A stretch of DNA of 57,856 nt from the NCBI GenBank assembly GCA_023334545.1, contig JAADVB010000109.1, positions 1-57,856 on the forward strand, given 5' to 3'. The notes beneath the pieces were generated by a model. It was given only the letters and a program-made list of their open reading frames with translations, had not been told where the DNA came from and searched no databases. Numbering within the stretch: the first letter of the stretch is position 1; each line of letters opens with the position of its first letter. This DNA comes from Salisapilia sapeloensis. Its lineage: Eukaryota; Oomycota; Peronosporomycetes; Peronosporales; Salisapiliaceae. Below, piece by piece: positions 1 through 8,811 of this stretch. Made by a program: the position numbers and the translations under genes.

Positions 1-364
1 AGTACGAGCTCGTTACCGAATGATTCGACCGCTAACCTCCTTCAGTGGAGGCAGTGGCCGGATAAATATCGATCTGTGGAAGGAGACCTCTTATGGTAAC
101 CTAATATAAGTATAGGTAACCATCAATAGACTTATACTTTACTTGACGTCTTGATTTTGTTTGTTATCGTTCCTTCTTGATATATCTTATCTTACTACTG
201 ATATAAATTCGCTTTGCATCAGTCTGCTTAAAACGATTTACATACAATAACGTGAACGCGATGCACAAAATGTTGGGAAAGCTTTGATATTTCCAGAATT
301 AAATGCAGCGATGGATGCCCAGGAGGGACCGAAATAGTGGCTATGATCTCTCGAAGTCTGGTTG
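1..364. other. Leading stretch without a gene
   Basis: This stretch is AT-rich and has no convincing open frame on either strand. It lies just beyond the truncated 3' end of the propionyl-CoA carboxylase pseudogene. I see no repeat or RNA gene in it. Confidence 0.5.
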
Positions 365-1346
365 AGCCCAGTGCGAAATGTTGCCATGCTATTTCTCCTC
401 CATGTCCAAGTCCTGGCAAATATGCAGTCTCGTATTGGTCGGCTCATTCACATCGTCGACAAACCTACGCTGCGCAGCGACCGTCGGCGTCGCGAACTTT
501 CGTTAATAGTCGGCTTTATTCTCCTTTTCATGCTTGCCTCGGAAGATGATCTCGACTGCTCCTTTAGCTGCCATGACAGCAATCTCAGCGGACAGTCAAG
601 TGTAGTTCATGTCGCCACGAAGATGCTTAGAGCTCATCACGTTGTATGCACCTCTATACCCTTTACGAGTGATCACGATGACCTTCGGTACAGTAGCCTC
701 GGCGTACACGTACAGCAGCTTCGCACCATGGCGAGTGATGCCATTGTACTCTTGGTCTGTACCAGGCAGGAAGCCAGGGACGTCGACTAATGTGACAATC
801 AGAATGTTGAACGAGTCGCAGAATCGGACGAAGCGAGCAGCTTTCACGGATACATCAATGTCAAGGCAGTCAGCAAGTTCCATCGGCTGATAAACAATGA
901 TACCGATGACGCGGTCTTCAAAGCGTTCGTATCCGACAATGATGTTCTTCGCATAGTCCGGCATGATCTCGAAAAAGTCAAGCGAGTCGACGATCTGGTG
1001 GATGATGTCTCTCATGCTATACGAAACGCTCGGATCCGGAGGAACGATGCTTTCGAACGTCGGGATCGATCGGTTCCGATCATCATCCGACTCGCGTCTC
1101 GGTAAATTTTCTATCTTCACTTGAGTTTGTTTCTACATGTAGAAATATGCAAGACATATCCTTGTTGTTGAGGGGGATGTAGTCGAGGAAGCGACGCATC
1201 TCTCAAATGGTTTCCACGTCATTGTCAAAGGTACAGTGGGTCACACCGAAAATCTTGGTATGTTTGGCAGCGCCTCCAAGTTGCTTTCGAGTCACGTCTT
1301 CGCTAACCACTTTCTGGAAATCCTGTCTAGTCACAAACATGTAGGA
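365..1346 (-). pseudogene. PCCB: Propionyl-CoA carboxylase beta subunit pseudogene (C-terminal half)
   Basis: Reading the minus strand gives the carboxyltransferase half of PCCB in order: SYMFVT near 1340, [78 protein letters not shown] and MSSKHL. This is the biotin-dependent enzyme that makes methylmalonyl-CoA from propionyl-CoA in mitochondria. The gene is broken. TGA (near 1203) follows NDVETI, a frame change or short insertion lies near 1105-1150, TGA (596-598) replaces the Trp after MNYT, TAA (about 511) follows KADY, and TAG (about 390) precedes HGNI. After the 596 stop the same frame still reads SAEIAVMAAKGAVEIIF and RKFATP, so decay is by point mutation. The N-terminal half (roughly 230 residues of the family's length of about 540) is absent. 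What is seen is the homology and the stops. A partial duplicate is inferred; a functional copy may exist elsewhere. Confidence 0.85.
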
Positions 1347-1669
1347 CGAAGCCTAATTGAGCATACCATACTGTCTAAAAGATCCTTGATCTAGAATATA
1401 TATAAAGCTGGCAAGATGCAGTGCTTTGCCGATCGATAGCTAGAAGTTGTATGGCTAAATGTATCATCATGAATGCATTTGCTTTCCATAAGACAAGTAG
1501 GGTAGACATCATCTATACTGCTATGGAATAGTCTTCATCCAAGCAATATGAAGAGAAGAGTCAAATGCTTATGACTCGAACGTTTCTCTATGTTCATGCT
1601 ACAACAACAAAGAGGTGGAGAGCTACTGTGAACGACATTGTATTTGCAATTTGAGTTGTGAACAATGTG
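1347..1669. other. Intergenic, 3' side of CoaE
   Basis: Between the 5' break of the PCCB pseudogene and the CoaE stop codon there is AT-rich sequence with no supported gene. The missing PCCB N-terminal half is not found here. The stretch presumably holds the 3' UTR of the dephospho-CoA kinase gene. Confidence 0.45.
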
Positions 1670-2621
1670 TCAATGCGAGTGGAGTTCACGATTACCACCA
1701 ACGAGTTTGGCGGTACGGAAGAGCGTTTCCTGAGCGTTGTACAAGAGCTGGTCCATTGACCCGTCGTTATGAATGACAAGATCAGCCTGCTCTTCTTTCT
1801 CCTGTCCAATACAAGTCAGCAAGAGGATAGTTATAAGTAGATATGCATCCTACCGCCAGATTCATCTGCGACTTGATGCGTCTCTCTGCATCTTCACGAC
1901 TCAGATCATTCCGCTTCATTAGCCGCTGCGTCTCGTTCTCTTCAGAGCAAACGACGACGACGATCGGATAGCAAAAGAAGGACAGAATCTTGGTTTCGAA
2001 GAGCAAAGGCGCATCGAACACCACGAGACGACGTCTCGCAATTAGTCGTTCATACACTAGCTGACGGAACATTTCCCAGATAATGTACTTGTGCGTACAC
2101 TTGTTCAGTTGCTCTCGCTTGGCTGGATCGGCGAAGATGACTTGGCCCAATTTGCCACGATCAATCGTCTTATCCTTTGGATTCAGCACATCTTCACCAA
2201 ACGTACGCACGATCTCTTTATAAGCTCCATGACCAGGCAATACGACTTGTCTGGCGATCACATCGGCGTCGATGATGGTACCACCAGCTCGCTGGAAGAC
2301 ATTCGAGACCGCGCTTTTGCCTGTCGCGATACCCCCCGTCAGTCCTACGGCAACAAAAGAGGCACCAACCATCCTTCCGATGAAGAGAGATGCAGCAGCA
2401 GCTATAAATTCCTCTTGGGATGTAAGCTATGATCGAATAAGAGTCAGGTGCATATCGAAAAGCGGTCTAGAGGTGGTGACCATGGGAGTAGCAAAGACGG
2501 GCAGAAGGTTGAGTGCCCATCTCTTCAGTGCATTCTTGCGTGTCTTCTCTTTAAAAAAGCCGATAGGTACACCTACTACGAGCGCTATCGCCGCGATCGA
2601 AAGCACTCGACCATCCAGCAT
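1670..2621 (-). CDS. coaE: Dephospho-CoA kinase, with probable N-terminal membrane segment
   Basis: The enzyme phosphorylates the ribose 3'-OH of dephospho-CoA, the last step of CoA synthesis. The P-loop GLTGGIATGKS is followed by IIDADVIARQVV and VVFDAPLLFE, all typical of the family. The gene model is complement(1670..1801, 1854..2426, 2481..2621), 281 aa. The 3' intron (1802-1853, 52 bases) is clear and joins to a second exon ending in GGNRELHSH. The first exon is inferred: a 54-base GT..AG interval (2427-2480) joins, in frame, a 47-residue segment beginning MLDGRVLSIAAIALVVGVPI, which looks like a membrane anchor. If that exon is wrong, translation starts at 2372 (MVGASF), giving a usual-sized soluble enzyme of about 216 aa. 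The ELM1-like gene ends 70 bases upstream on the same strand. Confidence 0.8.
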
Positions 2622-2691
2622 GAGTGTCTTGGAATGACGCAGATGGGTATCTGTCTGGTAGAACAAAAGGGAAGAGGTATATTGAAGGGAT

Positions 2692-3885
2692 TCATGTGCC
2701 AAGTAGCTGCGTGCTGATCTTTTCGACAATGTCTTGCAGTTCCTCATCCAATTTGGTATGGTGTGTCGTATCTTGACCCAATGTGCGTGTGAGGCAGGAT
2801 GGCGTGAGTGGACTGGATAAATTGTCTGCTAGCAAACCGTCATGGAAGCGACGAAATTTGCCCTGTAAATGTCAGTTGATGCTGTTGGAGTAGGATGGAG
2901 ATATACACGTACTTTGCATCGGTCGATGGTAAATGTAAACACTGGCCTATTAGCAGCGATGGCTTCCGTGGTCATGGATACCGAATCAGGTGTGGTAACG
3001 ATAGCTGTTGCCATGGACAAGAAAGCGTAGTACGGATTGTCTCCTTGCCCGTCGTAGATGAACACATCTTGCTGACGATACTGTCGCTCCAGATAGTCCA
3101 CAAACATATCTTTTACCTATACGCATGCATAAGTCAAAGTTACCATGTATATGCAGACACCGTAGCACCTCTCGCGGTGTCCGTCGAGAGAAGCTGACTA
3201 GGACGGAAACATCCTGAACTCGACTGCCGATAGCTGTATCCAATTCTTTCATCATGTATTCCATATCCTCCTTCGAAAACGGGAATCCACGACATGGACC
3301 ACCAATAAGCAGTACCACTCGAAATCTCTTCTGTCTGTAAATAGCAAGTCGCTCAGCCCACTTGGCTTCTTCTTCACGAAGCTTTGTTTCTTGCATATCA
3401 AAGACTGTGCCAGTAGTCAGATATAACCGTTCATGCTGCTTAACTCGACGAAAGTCATGTTGAGGTGTGACGACGGCATTAAAGAAGGAAAGTGGGATAC
3501 GAGGATGCTGCACCTGTACACTACACGTCCGCTTGTTGAGAAGACGCATAGCAGCGCATAACGAGACCGTCGTACGTCCCGAGCCGATCACCACATCCAT
3601 AGACGTAGTAGACGTACCAATCGATCGGATCAGGTCATGCGCTTTGTCATCGAGCGGTGCATATCCGAACAAAGCGTTCTGCGTAGCGAGCGCCGTGAGC
3701 AATTGGATGGCTGGCGGGAGCTTTGCAACGAACGAAGAGGTCTGGAGAGCAGGTCGGACAAAGTGAGGTGCAGTGACTTTGACACCGTGTTCCCTTAGAC
3801 ATGAGGTTAATCGACGACCTAGTGCCACCACTTGTTTCTCCGCTCCTACAGCTCCATTGCCAAGCAGAATCAGTCGGACGTTCAT
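2692..3885 (-). CDS. ELM1-family protein (mitochondrial fission ELM1-like, DUF1022)
   Basis: The model is complement(2692..2862, 2913..3116, 3169..3885), 363 aa, with introns of 50 and 52 bases, both phase 0. After an N-terminal VRLILLGNGAVG the protein has VVIGSGRTTVSLCAAMR, VQVQHPRIPLSFF, VVLLIGGPCRGF, VSFSRRTPRE, then DNPYYAFLSMA, IVTTPDSVSMTTEA and GKFRRFHDGLL. This is the series found in plant ELM1 and its bacterial relatives, which have a glycosyltransferase-B-like fold. In plants ELM1 recruits dynamin to mitochondria; the bacterial homologues have no settled role. The function here is therefore inferred only at family level. The stop lies 70 bases from the presumed first exon of dephospho-CoA kinase, and the start lies 72 bases from the eIF5 stop, all on the same strand. 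Confidence 0.85.
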
Positions 3886-3957
3886 GACACAAACAGAAAG
3901 AGGAAATGATGAAAAGTGTTCGTGTTTGTCTTTTGAAAAGAAAAAAATGAAAGAACT

Positions 3958-5274
3958 CTACTCGTCGTCTTCGCTTTCCTCCGACGCGTTCTCGAGCCAC
4001 TCGATGAAAGGCTGCATCTTAGCCTTGAGGTCCTTACCCTGCTCTTCCGACACTTCCCAGTGACCGTATTCCTTGCGCACGTCGCCATTGGCCCAAGCAA
4101 TCAACTGCTCTTCTTCCAAGACGTCTTCATCGTAAAAGAGCTTCAGAACGACTGGGAAGGCAGACAGCAAGTTCGGGTAGTCGATGACACAAAAGTGTTC
4201 GCTGAGAGCAATGAGACGGTATTGGTCCACGTCACCCTTGACGATCTTCTCCAAGACCGGAGCCATCTTCTCGACTTGATTCTCCGCCACAATCTTGTCG
4301 TCAAACGCAGCTTGGAAGAAAATCACAAGACGATCCGAGATCGGGTGTGCACCATTCGTCTGCTGACGGCAGACTTCATCAAAGATGTCGTCAGTCGAAT
4401 TAGAGTCCTGGATGAAGCGACGGACGTTGTTGACAGCTCCTTCCAGAGCGTTGTCATCCACCTCGAGGTTATCGAGTTGCTCCGTCACGTTGCTTTCCGC
4501 CATGCCCATAGCAGACTGAGCCGCCGACTCGATGGCTTCAGCTTCTGCAGCACGAGCAGCAACAGCTTCAGCCGACAGGTCGGTATGCCAAACGACATCA
4601 TCTTCATCGTCGTCCTGGTCACCTGCAGTGTCTTCATCCGGAGATTGGGCGCTGTCACTCTTGCGACGCTTTTCCTTCTTGTCCTTCTTGTCCTTCTTCT
4701 CCTTCTTGTCCTTCTTCTTCTTCTTATCCTTCTTCTCCTTGTCCTCCGTCTCGGGCTCGTCACGGCTCTTATCCTTTTTCTCCTTCTTGTCTTTCTTAGA
4801 CTTCTTGTCCGACTTGGACGCACGCTTCGCAGCCGTGTGTTCCTTGAGAATAAAGGTCGTGAGCTTGTGGGCCAAGTCGACAGGTTCCTGAGCACCACAC
4901 GCAAGACACTTGTGCATAATCACTTGACCCTTGAACTTGTACTTGGTCTCGGGCAAGTGGCAGTTGGGGCATAGGACGAAGCCTTCAATGTACTTGGACA
5001 AGTGCTGCTGCAGCGTCTGGCTGTCGAACGCACCGTTCACAATCGCTCGGTCCGACTTTTCGTCGTACTTGGACTGCGCACCAAGCTCACATCCGAAGAA
5101 CTTGCACACTTCCGCAGGCGTACGGTGCAAGGATAAAGCAATGTCCGAACAGTTGACCACGAGCGTCTTAATACCGTTTCCACGGCCTTCAATCTTGGCC
5201 TGTAGACGCGGCATTTTGTATCGATACTCGGGATCATCGACCGGGTTGGTACCCGCAATATTCATTGTCGCCAT
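3958..5274 (-). CDS. EIF5: Translation initiation factor eIF5
   Basis: The product is the GTPase-activating protein for eIF2 in the 43S preinitiation complex: 438 aa, one exon. The N-terminal domain has YRYKMPRLQ followed by GRGNGIKT. The Arg in YRYK corresponds to the Arg15 finger and would be residue 15 if translation began at the second Met (MNIAGTNP). A zinc ribbon follows (CPNCHLPE near residue 99, CLACGA near 124). Residues of about 150-215 are an extraordinarily Lys/Asp/Glu-rich linker. The C-terminal third is a HEAT-like W2 domain that ends in an acidic-aromatic tail (EWLENASEESEDDE), which in the family binds eIF2-beta and eIF3. The linker's codon repeats (AAG, GAC) produce long but meaningless antisense frames. 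Confidence 0.97.
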   Translation of the reverse strand: MATMNIAGTNPVDDPEYRYKMPRLQAKIEGRGNGIKTLVVNCSDIALSLHRTPAEVCKFFGCELGAQSKYDEKSDRAIVNGAFDSQTLQQHLSKYIEGFVLCPNCHLPETKYKFKGQVIMHKCLACGAQEPVDLAHKLTTFILKEHTAAKRASKSDKKSKKDKKEKKDKSRDEPETEDKEKKDKKKKKDKKEKKDKKDKKEKRRKSDSAQSPDEDTAGDQDDDEDDVVWHTDLSAEAVAARAAEAEAIESAAQSAMGMAESNVTEQLDNLEVDDNALEGAVNNVRRFIQDSNSTDDIFDEVCRQQTNGAHPISDRLVIFFQAAFDDKIVAENQVEKMAPVLEKIVKGDVDQYRLIALSEHFCVIDYPNLLSAFPVVLKLFYDEDVLEEEQLIAWANGDVRKEYGHWEVSEEQGKDLKAKMQPFIEWLENASEESEDDE

Positions 5275-5736
5275 GGTTGATGTAAAGTTACGTTGCGCGG
5301 TTTATATACTTTTTACGTTTTTTGGCGGAGTCTCCACTCGCTTCAAACTTCAGCCACGGGTTTGTCCAATGCATGCACTGACTGGCACTTGGACTCGATA
5401 TAGGAGCCGACACTCGAATGGTAGCCGACGGTAAGAACGACGGATGGCAAGTGTGCGGAAAAGAAAAAACGAGGTTCAGAGCAAAAGCCTCGTTGCTTTG
5501 CTCCACTCGTTTAAAAAGAAGAAAAGTTCTTGTCGTACAAACGCAAAAAGACTGTTTCAGAATGCGAAAGGTCCTTCGCACTCGCTTTCTGCAACTTTCG
5601 GCTTGTGCTCTCGCGCGCTAATTCGGAAATGTCTGGAGGAGGCAGCGGTCGGGAATGTGACAGGCATTCGTCTGATATTAATATGGACCAACCGTCCTTC
5701 TTCGAAGAAAAGAAAAGAACGATATCTTTTGTTTTG
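5275..5736. other. Intergenic between eIF5 start and FAR1-like gene stop
   Basis: This stretch lies 5' of eIF5 (minus strand) and 3' of the transposase-derived gene (minus strand). It should hold the eIF5 promoter and 5' leader. A/T-rich runs lie near 5515-5535 and 5700-5730. I see no terminal inverted repeat matching the sequence on the other side of the transposase-derived gene, and no supported open frame. Confidence 0.4.
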
Positions 5737-7926
5737 CTACACCGTCCGAGCTCGCTTCGATGGATAGCTCACGAGATGCTGGTCGTCTTGTCTTGGGAGA
5801 GGCGATCGTAGCGATAGATCAGGTGTCAAATGGCTTGGCTGAATGCGCACGGGATTTAGATCTAGACTGTACATGCGGCGATACCAATCGATGCTGTTCT
5901 GTTCCGACGGATATAACGAATCTAGACGCTGTCCTTGGATCTCAGCAGCATATACAGCATGTGCACATGGAAACTGTCGGTCTTGCCATTGTCGACATGA
6001 ACATTCTTTGTTTGGCAGATGGACATTGTACCAGTCAGCTGCTCGTGCAAACCGACTTGGCGCAACCATTCGGACTTTGATCGTCGCTTCCTGGGTCATA
6101 GCTTCACATTTTTGACTCGTACGTAGCACGATTTCCATCTCATTCGCTCTTTTCGGCACGAACTGCTTCGGAGACAAGTTAACAACGCTCTGTCGGCGCT
6201 GGATAAAGTTATGAGCGACTTGTGTAGCATACTGATGGAAAGCGTGCAAAGGTCGTGTACTACTCAACGGTTCGTCGCCGAACCAAAGGACGTGAGAAGC
6301 ATGTGATTCTTGGTCCAGTGGAAACACTACTTGTGCACCCGACGTTTCCGTCAAGTCACACGTGACAACGTTATAAGTCGGCTTATGATGGTAATTTAGA
6401 AACAGGTAGCGTATCCACTTGTGACCAGGCAGAGTGTCCATGAATATAGAAGCATCTGCATGCAGCTTATGTAGCTGGCTACGGCGCAAGTGGTACTCCT
6501 CTGGACTGTCGCTGCGCGCGAGGGCGTAGACAGTATGTTTGACGTCTGGCGTAAGAGGCTGCTGGAGCTGCTTGCACATGTCTTCCACGATGCGCTTCAT
6601 GCAGTAGTGATGAGCTGCACCCGACCAGGAGGTTTCGATAGCAGCTTCCAGTCCATGCTGTCGACCAGCGATGACTGTGCAGCTCTCCCATGAGATGGTA
6701 GGTATATGGAAATGTAATTGTTGAATGAACCACGCCCACGCTTGTTCATTTTCCTGTCGAACGAGTGCGAAGGCAAAGGTGAGAAGCTCGTCGTTTGGGT
6801 CTTTTATAGATGCTTTAAGGTAGACGCCACACATGACTTCGTCTCCATGCATGCCAGCTTCAGTTGGGGAGACTCGATCAAGAGACACGATCAGAGGGCA
6901 GAAAGAAACTGCGTGGATGGCAGTATGAGGGATGAGAATCGCTCGTTGAAACACACTCCCCGCATCTTTCTCTACAGACACGACAGATCCATTATTTACT
7001 TCTCTGACGGCATTTAGGTAGCTCTCGAGTCGCTGAAAGTCCTCTCGAATACATGTATATCGAGAGTTTAGCAACTGGCGTTTGACTCTGGATGCTGTCA
7101 TGGGATTAATGTGCAATCCTCTTTTTAACAATAAACTACGAATGCCTTTGCCTTTCATCTCTTTTATAGAAGAGAGTGGCATTTGGGATTGGGACAGCTC
7201 ATCCGCAACGATGCGACAGAGATTCTTTGTTGATAAAGTGGTATTCCGTTGACATGGAGCTTGCTCTTCGTCGTCCGAGTCCGAGTCAGCCGTCCTCTTT
7301 TTGGATACATGATGATGTGTACCAACGAATTTATAGTGGTTGTGTAGAAAGCATGCTCTAGTTACTTTCCATGACGTTCCCTTGCCGTAGCAATTCATGT
7401 AAAATGGACATCGCAAGTCTTCTTTTGGTGTCTTTGGATCGTAAAATTGCTGCTGAGAGAGTTTCTTGCATTTGTACTTAGCATTTCCACCACCATCCGG
7501 CTTGGAACTTGAGTGGGCTACGGTCAATTGAAAACCTCTTTGCACAGCAAAGAGCTTGCAACGTTCCTGGAGCTCCTTTTGAGTCGAAAACACTTCTCCG
7601 CCACATCCGCAAGGGTTGGATGTACCACTCGTCTGTGCAACACCGTAGCTCTTGGACTCTGCATCACGACTAATGTCCAAGCCAGGGTCCAATAGTCCCA
7701 TGGAAACTGCTTCATGCAAGTCTAAATCGTCCAGCGTCGCATACTCATCACATTTGCTGGCACCTGACATCTCAAATGTTGTCCTCGGGGATGCTTGATT
7801 CATACCAGCGGATTTGTCTGTATTACAAGATGCAGATGAGCTTTCTTTCGGCGTGAAAGAACCTATGTGCGTGTAACTAGCGTCGAGCAAGACCGCTGAT
7901 ACGGATGTATCGGTCTCTTCATGCAT
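5737..7926 (-). CDS. FAR1/MULE-transposase-derived zinc-finger protein
   Basis: Single exon of 729 aa with the order typical of MULE/FAR1 proteins. A FAR1/FLYWCH-type zinc-binding region spans residues of about 125-205 (KYKCKK, RCPFYMNCYGKGTSWK, FLHNHYKF). A MULE transposase core spans about 330-460 (FCPLIVSLD, LTFAFALVRQENEQAWAWF, HHYCMKRI). A SWIM finger lies near 655-675 (CSCRQWQDRQFPCAHA). MULE enzymes normally have a D in the IISDRHKG-like motif; here it reads VIAGRQHGLEAAIE, so that catalytic Asp is missing. The frame is intact over 2.2 kb, and neighbouring genes start 58 bases away, leaving no room for terminal inverted repeats. I infer a domesticated DNA-binding regulator rather than an active element. 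It is divergent from the gene starting at 7984 and may share its promoter. Confidence 0.8.
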   Translation of the reverse strand: MHEETDTSVSAVLLDASYTHIGSFTPKESSSASCNTDKSAGMNQASPRTTFEMSGASKCDEYATLDDLDLHEAVSMGLLDPGLDISRDAESKSYGVAQTSGTSNPCGCGGEVFSTQKELQERCKLFAVQRGFQLTVAHSSSKPDGGGNAKYKCKKLSQQQFYDPKTPKEDLRCPFYMNCYGKGTSWKVTRACFLHNHYKFVGTHHHVSKKRTADSDSDDEEQAPCQRNTTLSTKNLCRIVADELSQSQMPLSSIKEMKGKGIRSLLLKRGLHINPMTASRVKRQLLNSRYTCIREDFQRLESYLNAVREVNNGSVVSVEKDAGSVFQRAILIPHTAIHAVSFCPLIVSLDRVSPTEAGMHGDEVMCGVYLKASIKDPNDELLTFAFALVRQENEQAWAWFIQQLHFHIPTISWESCTVIAGRQHGLEAAIETSWSGAAHHYCMKRIVEDMCKQLQQPLTPDVKHTVYALARSDSPEEYHLRRSQLHKLHADASIFMDTLPGHKWIRYLFLNYHHKPTYNVVTCDLTETSGAQVVFPLDQESHASHVLWFGDEPLSSTRPLHAFHQYATQVAHNFIQRRQSVVNLSPKQFVPKRANEMEIVLRTSQKCEAMTQEATIKVRMVAPSRFARAADWYNVHLPNKECSCRQWQDRQFPCAHAVYAAEIQGQRLDSLYPSEQNSIDWYRRMYSLDLNPVRIQPSHLTPDLSLRSPLPRQDDQHLVSYPSKRARTV

Positions 7927-7983
7927 TTGTTGTCTGACTATTTAGACTTGATTAACATATACAGGCAAGAAATTTGTATTGGC

Positions 7984-8804
7984 ATGTACCTCGTACGTCG
8001 TGGCCATCGCGTTGCGCGTGTGCAGTGGAGATCGGTCGGTCGTCGATGGGAATCGAATGTAACGAAAGGAAGTGAGAAACCTACGCGAGAAGCTGCACGC
8101 AAAGAGCGACAGCAGAATGAACCTCCGAAGCGTGATGTGGAAGCCGAGGAGAACTCGGACGATGGAGCACTGATGCGGCTACTCGGTTCCGATTGGGGTG
8201 ATCGTCGCGGACAGAAAGTTTCTCTGCCCATGAAGATTTACTGGGGTATATTCCTCCTAGTCATTGGCAACGGCATCTTCACGTCGGTCCTTGGCAAAGA
8301 CGGTATGCTCCATCCATTCATCCGCATGTGTACCCGTCGATAACGTTATGGCTACTAGAGAAATTCTTTGTGAACAAGGCGAAGCGTCAGATGGAAGAGA
8401 AGACCGGTCAAGAAAGCGTGAGTGAGTATGATGAGTCAGAAGAACAAGTAGAGCAGGTAGAGGAGCAAGTAGACCCAGTAGAGCAAGTAGAGGAAGAAAA
8501 AGAAGTAGAAAGCTCTTCCACACCGCCGCCACGATCAGCAGGTTTGACGTCTGGCGTTATGTCCTCGAGTGCAATGGGCAGTGCCAATCCGTTTATGCAC
8601 CGGCAATACAATACAGTTCGCCGGCCGCAGACAAAGGAGGACTTGCAGCAGCAGTTGCAAGAGCTTCGAGCTCGACAAGCAAAGGTGGAGGAGCAGATCG
8701 GCAGCCAGACGTGGCGTTCTCAAAGTGATCTTGAAAGTGAGATTCGTAGCATTGAGTTGCAAAAGAGGCAGGTGAAAGACACGATTAAGGAGCTTTCGAA
8801 ATAG
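7984..8804 (+). CDS. Unidentified protein: basic leader, one membrane segment, coiled coil
   Basis: Join of 7984..8302 and 8359..8804 across a 56-base intron (GTATGC..ACTAG), 254 aa. The fusion point reads LGKD then EKFFVNKAK. The N-terminus is Arg-rich without acids (MYLVRRGHRVARVQWRSVGR), as in mitochondrial presequences. Residues of about 88-106 form one hydrophobic span (YWGIFLLVIGNGIFTSVL). Then come a run of repeated EQVEQVEEQV-type units, a Ser/Pro-rich stretch and a terminal coiled coil (QQQLQELRARQAKVEEQI). I do not recognise a family. An ATG at 7921 is in frame but overlaps the start of the divergent gene, so 7984 is preferred. The stop is only 7 bases from the stop of the convergent RCC1 gene. 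Confidence 0.7.
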
Positions 8805-8811
8805 ACCATTT

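Noticed and set aside
4060-4974. 304-codon frame antisense to eIF5 with a poly-Leu run
   Set aside because: The Leu run is the complement of the Lys-rich eIF5 linker codons; not a membrane protein gene.
7921-7983. Upstream ATG for the coiled-coil membrane protein
   Set aside because: It would overlap the first codons of the divergent transposase-derived gene and precede the presequence-like start at 7984; possible but less likely.
8410-8510. Possible minisatellite (GTAGAGCAAGTAGAGG-like units)
   Set aside because: The units are short and imperfect and fully explained by the EQVEQVEEQV coding repeat; not listed as a separate DNA repeat.
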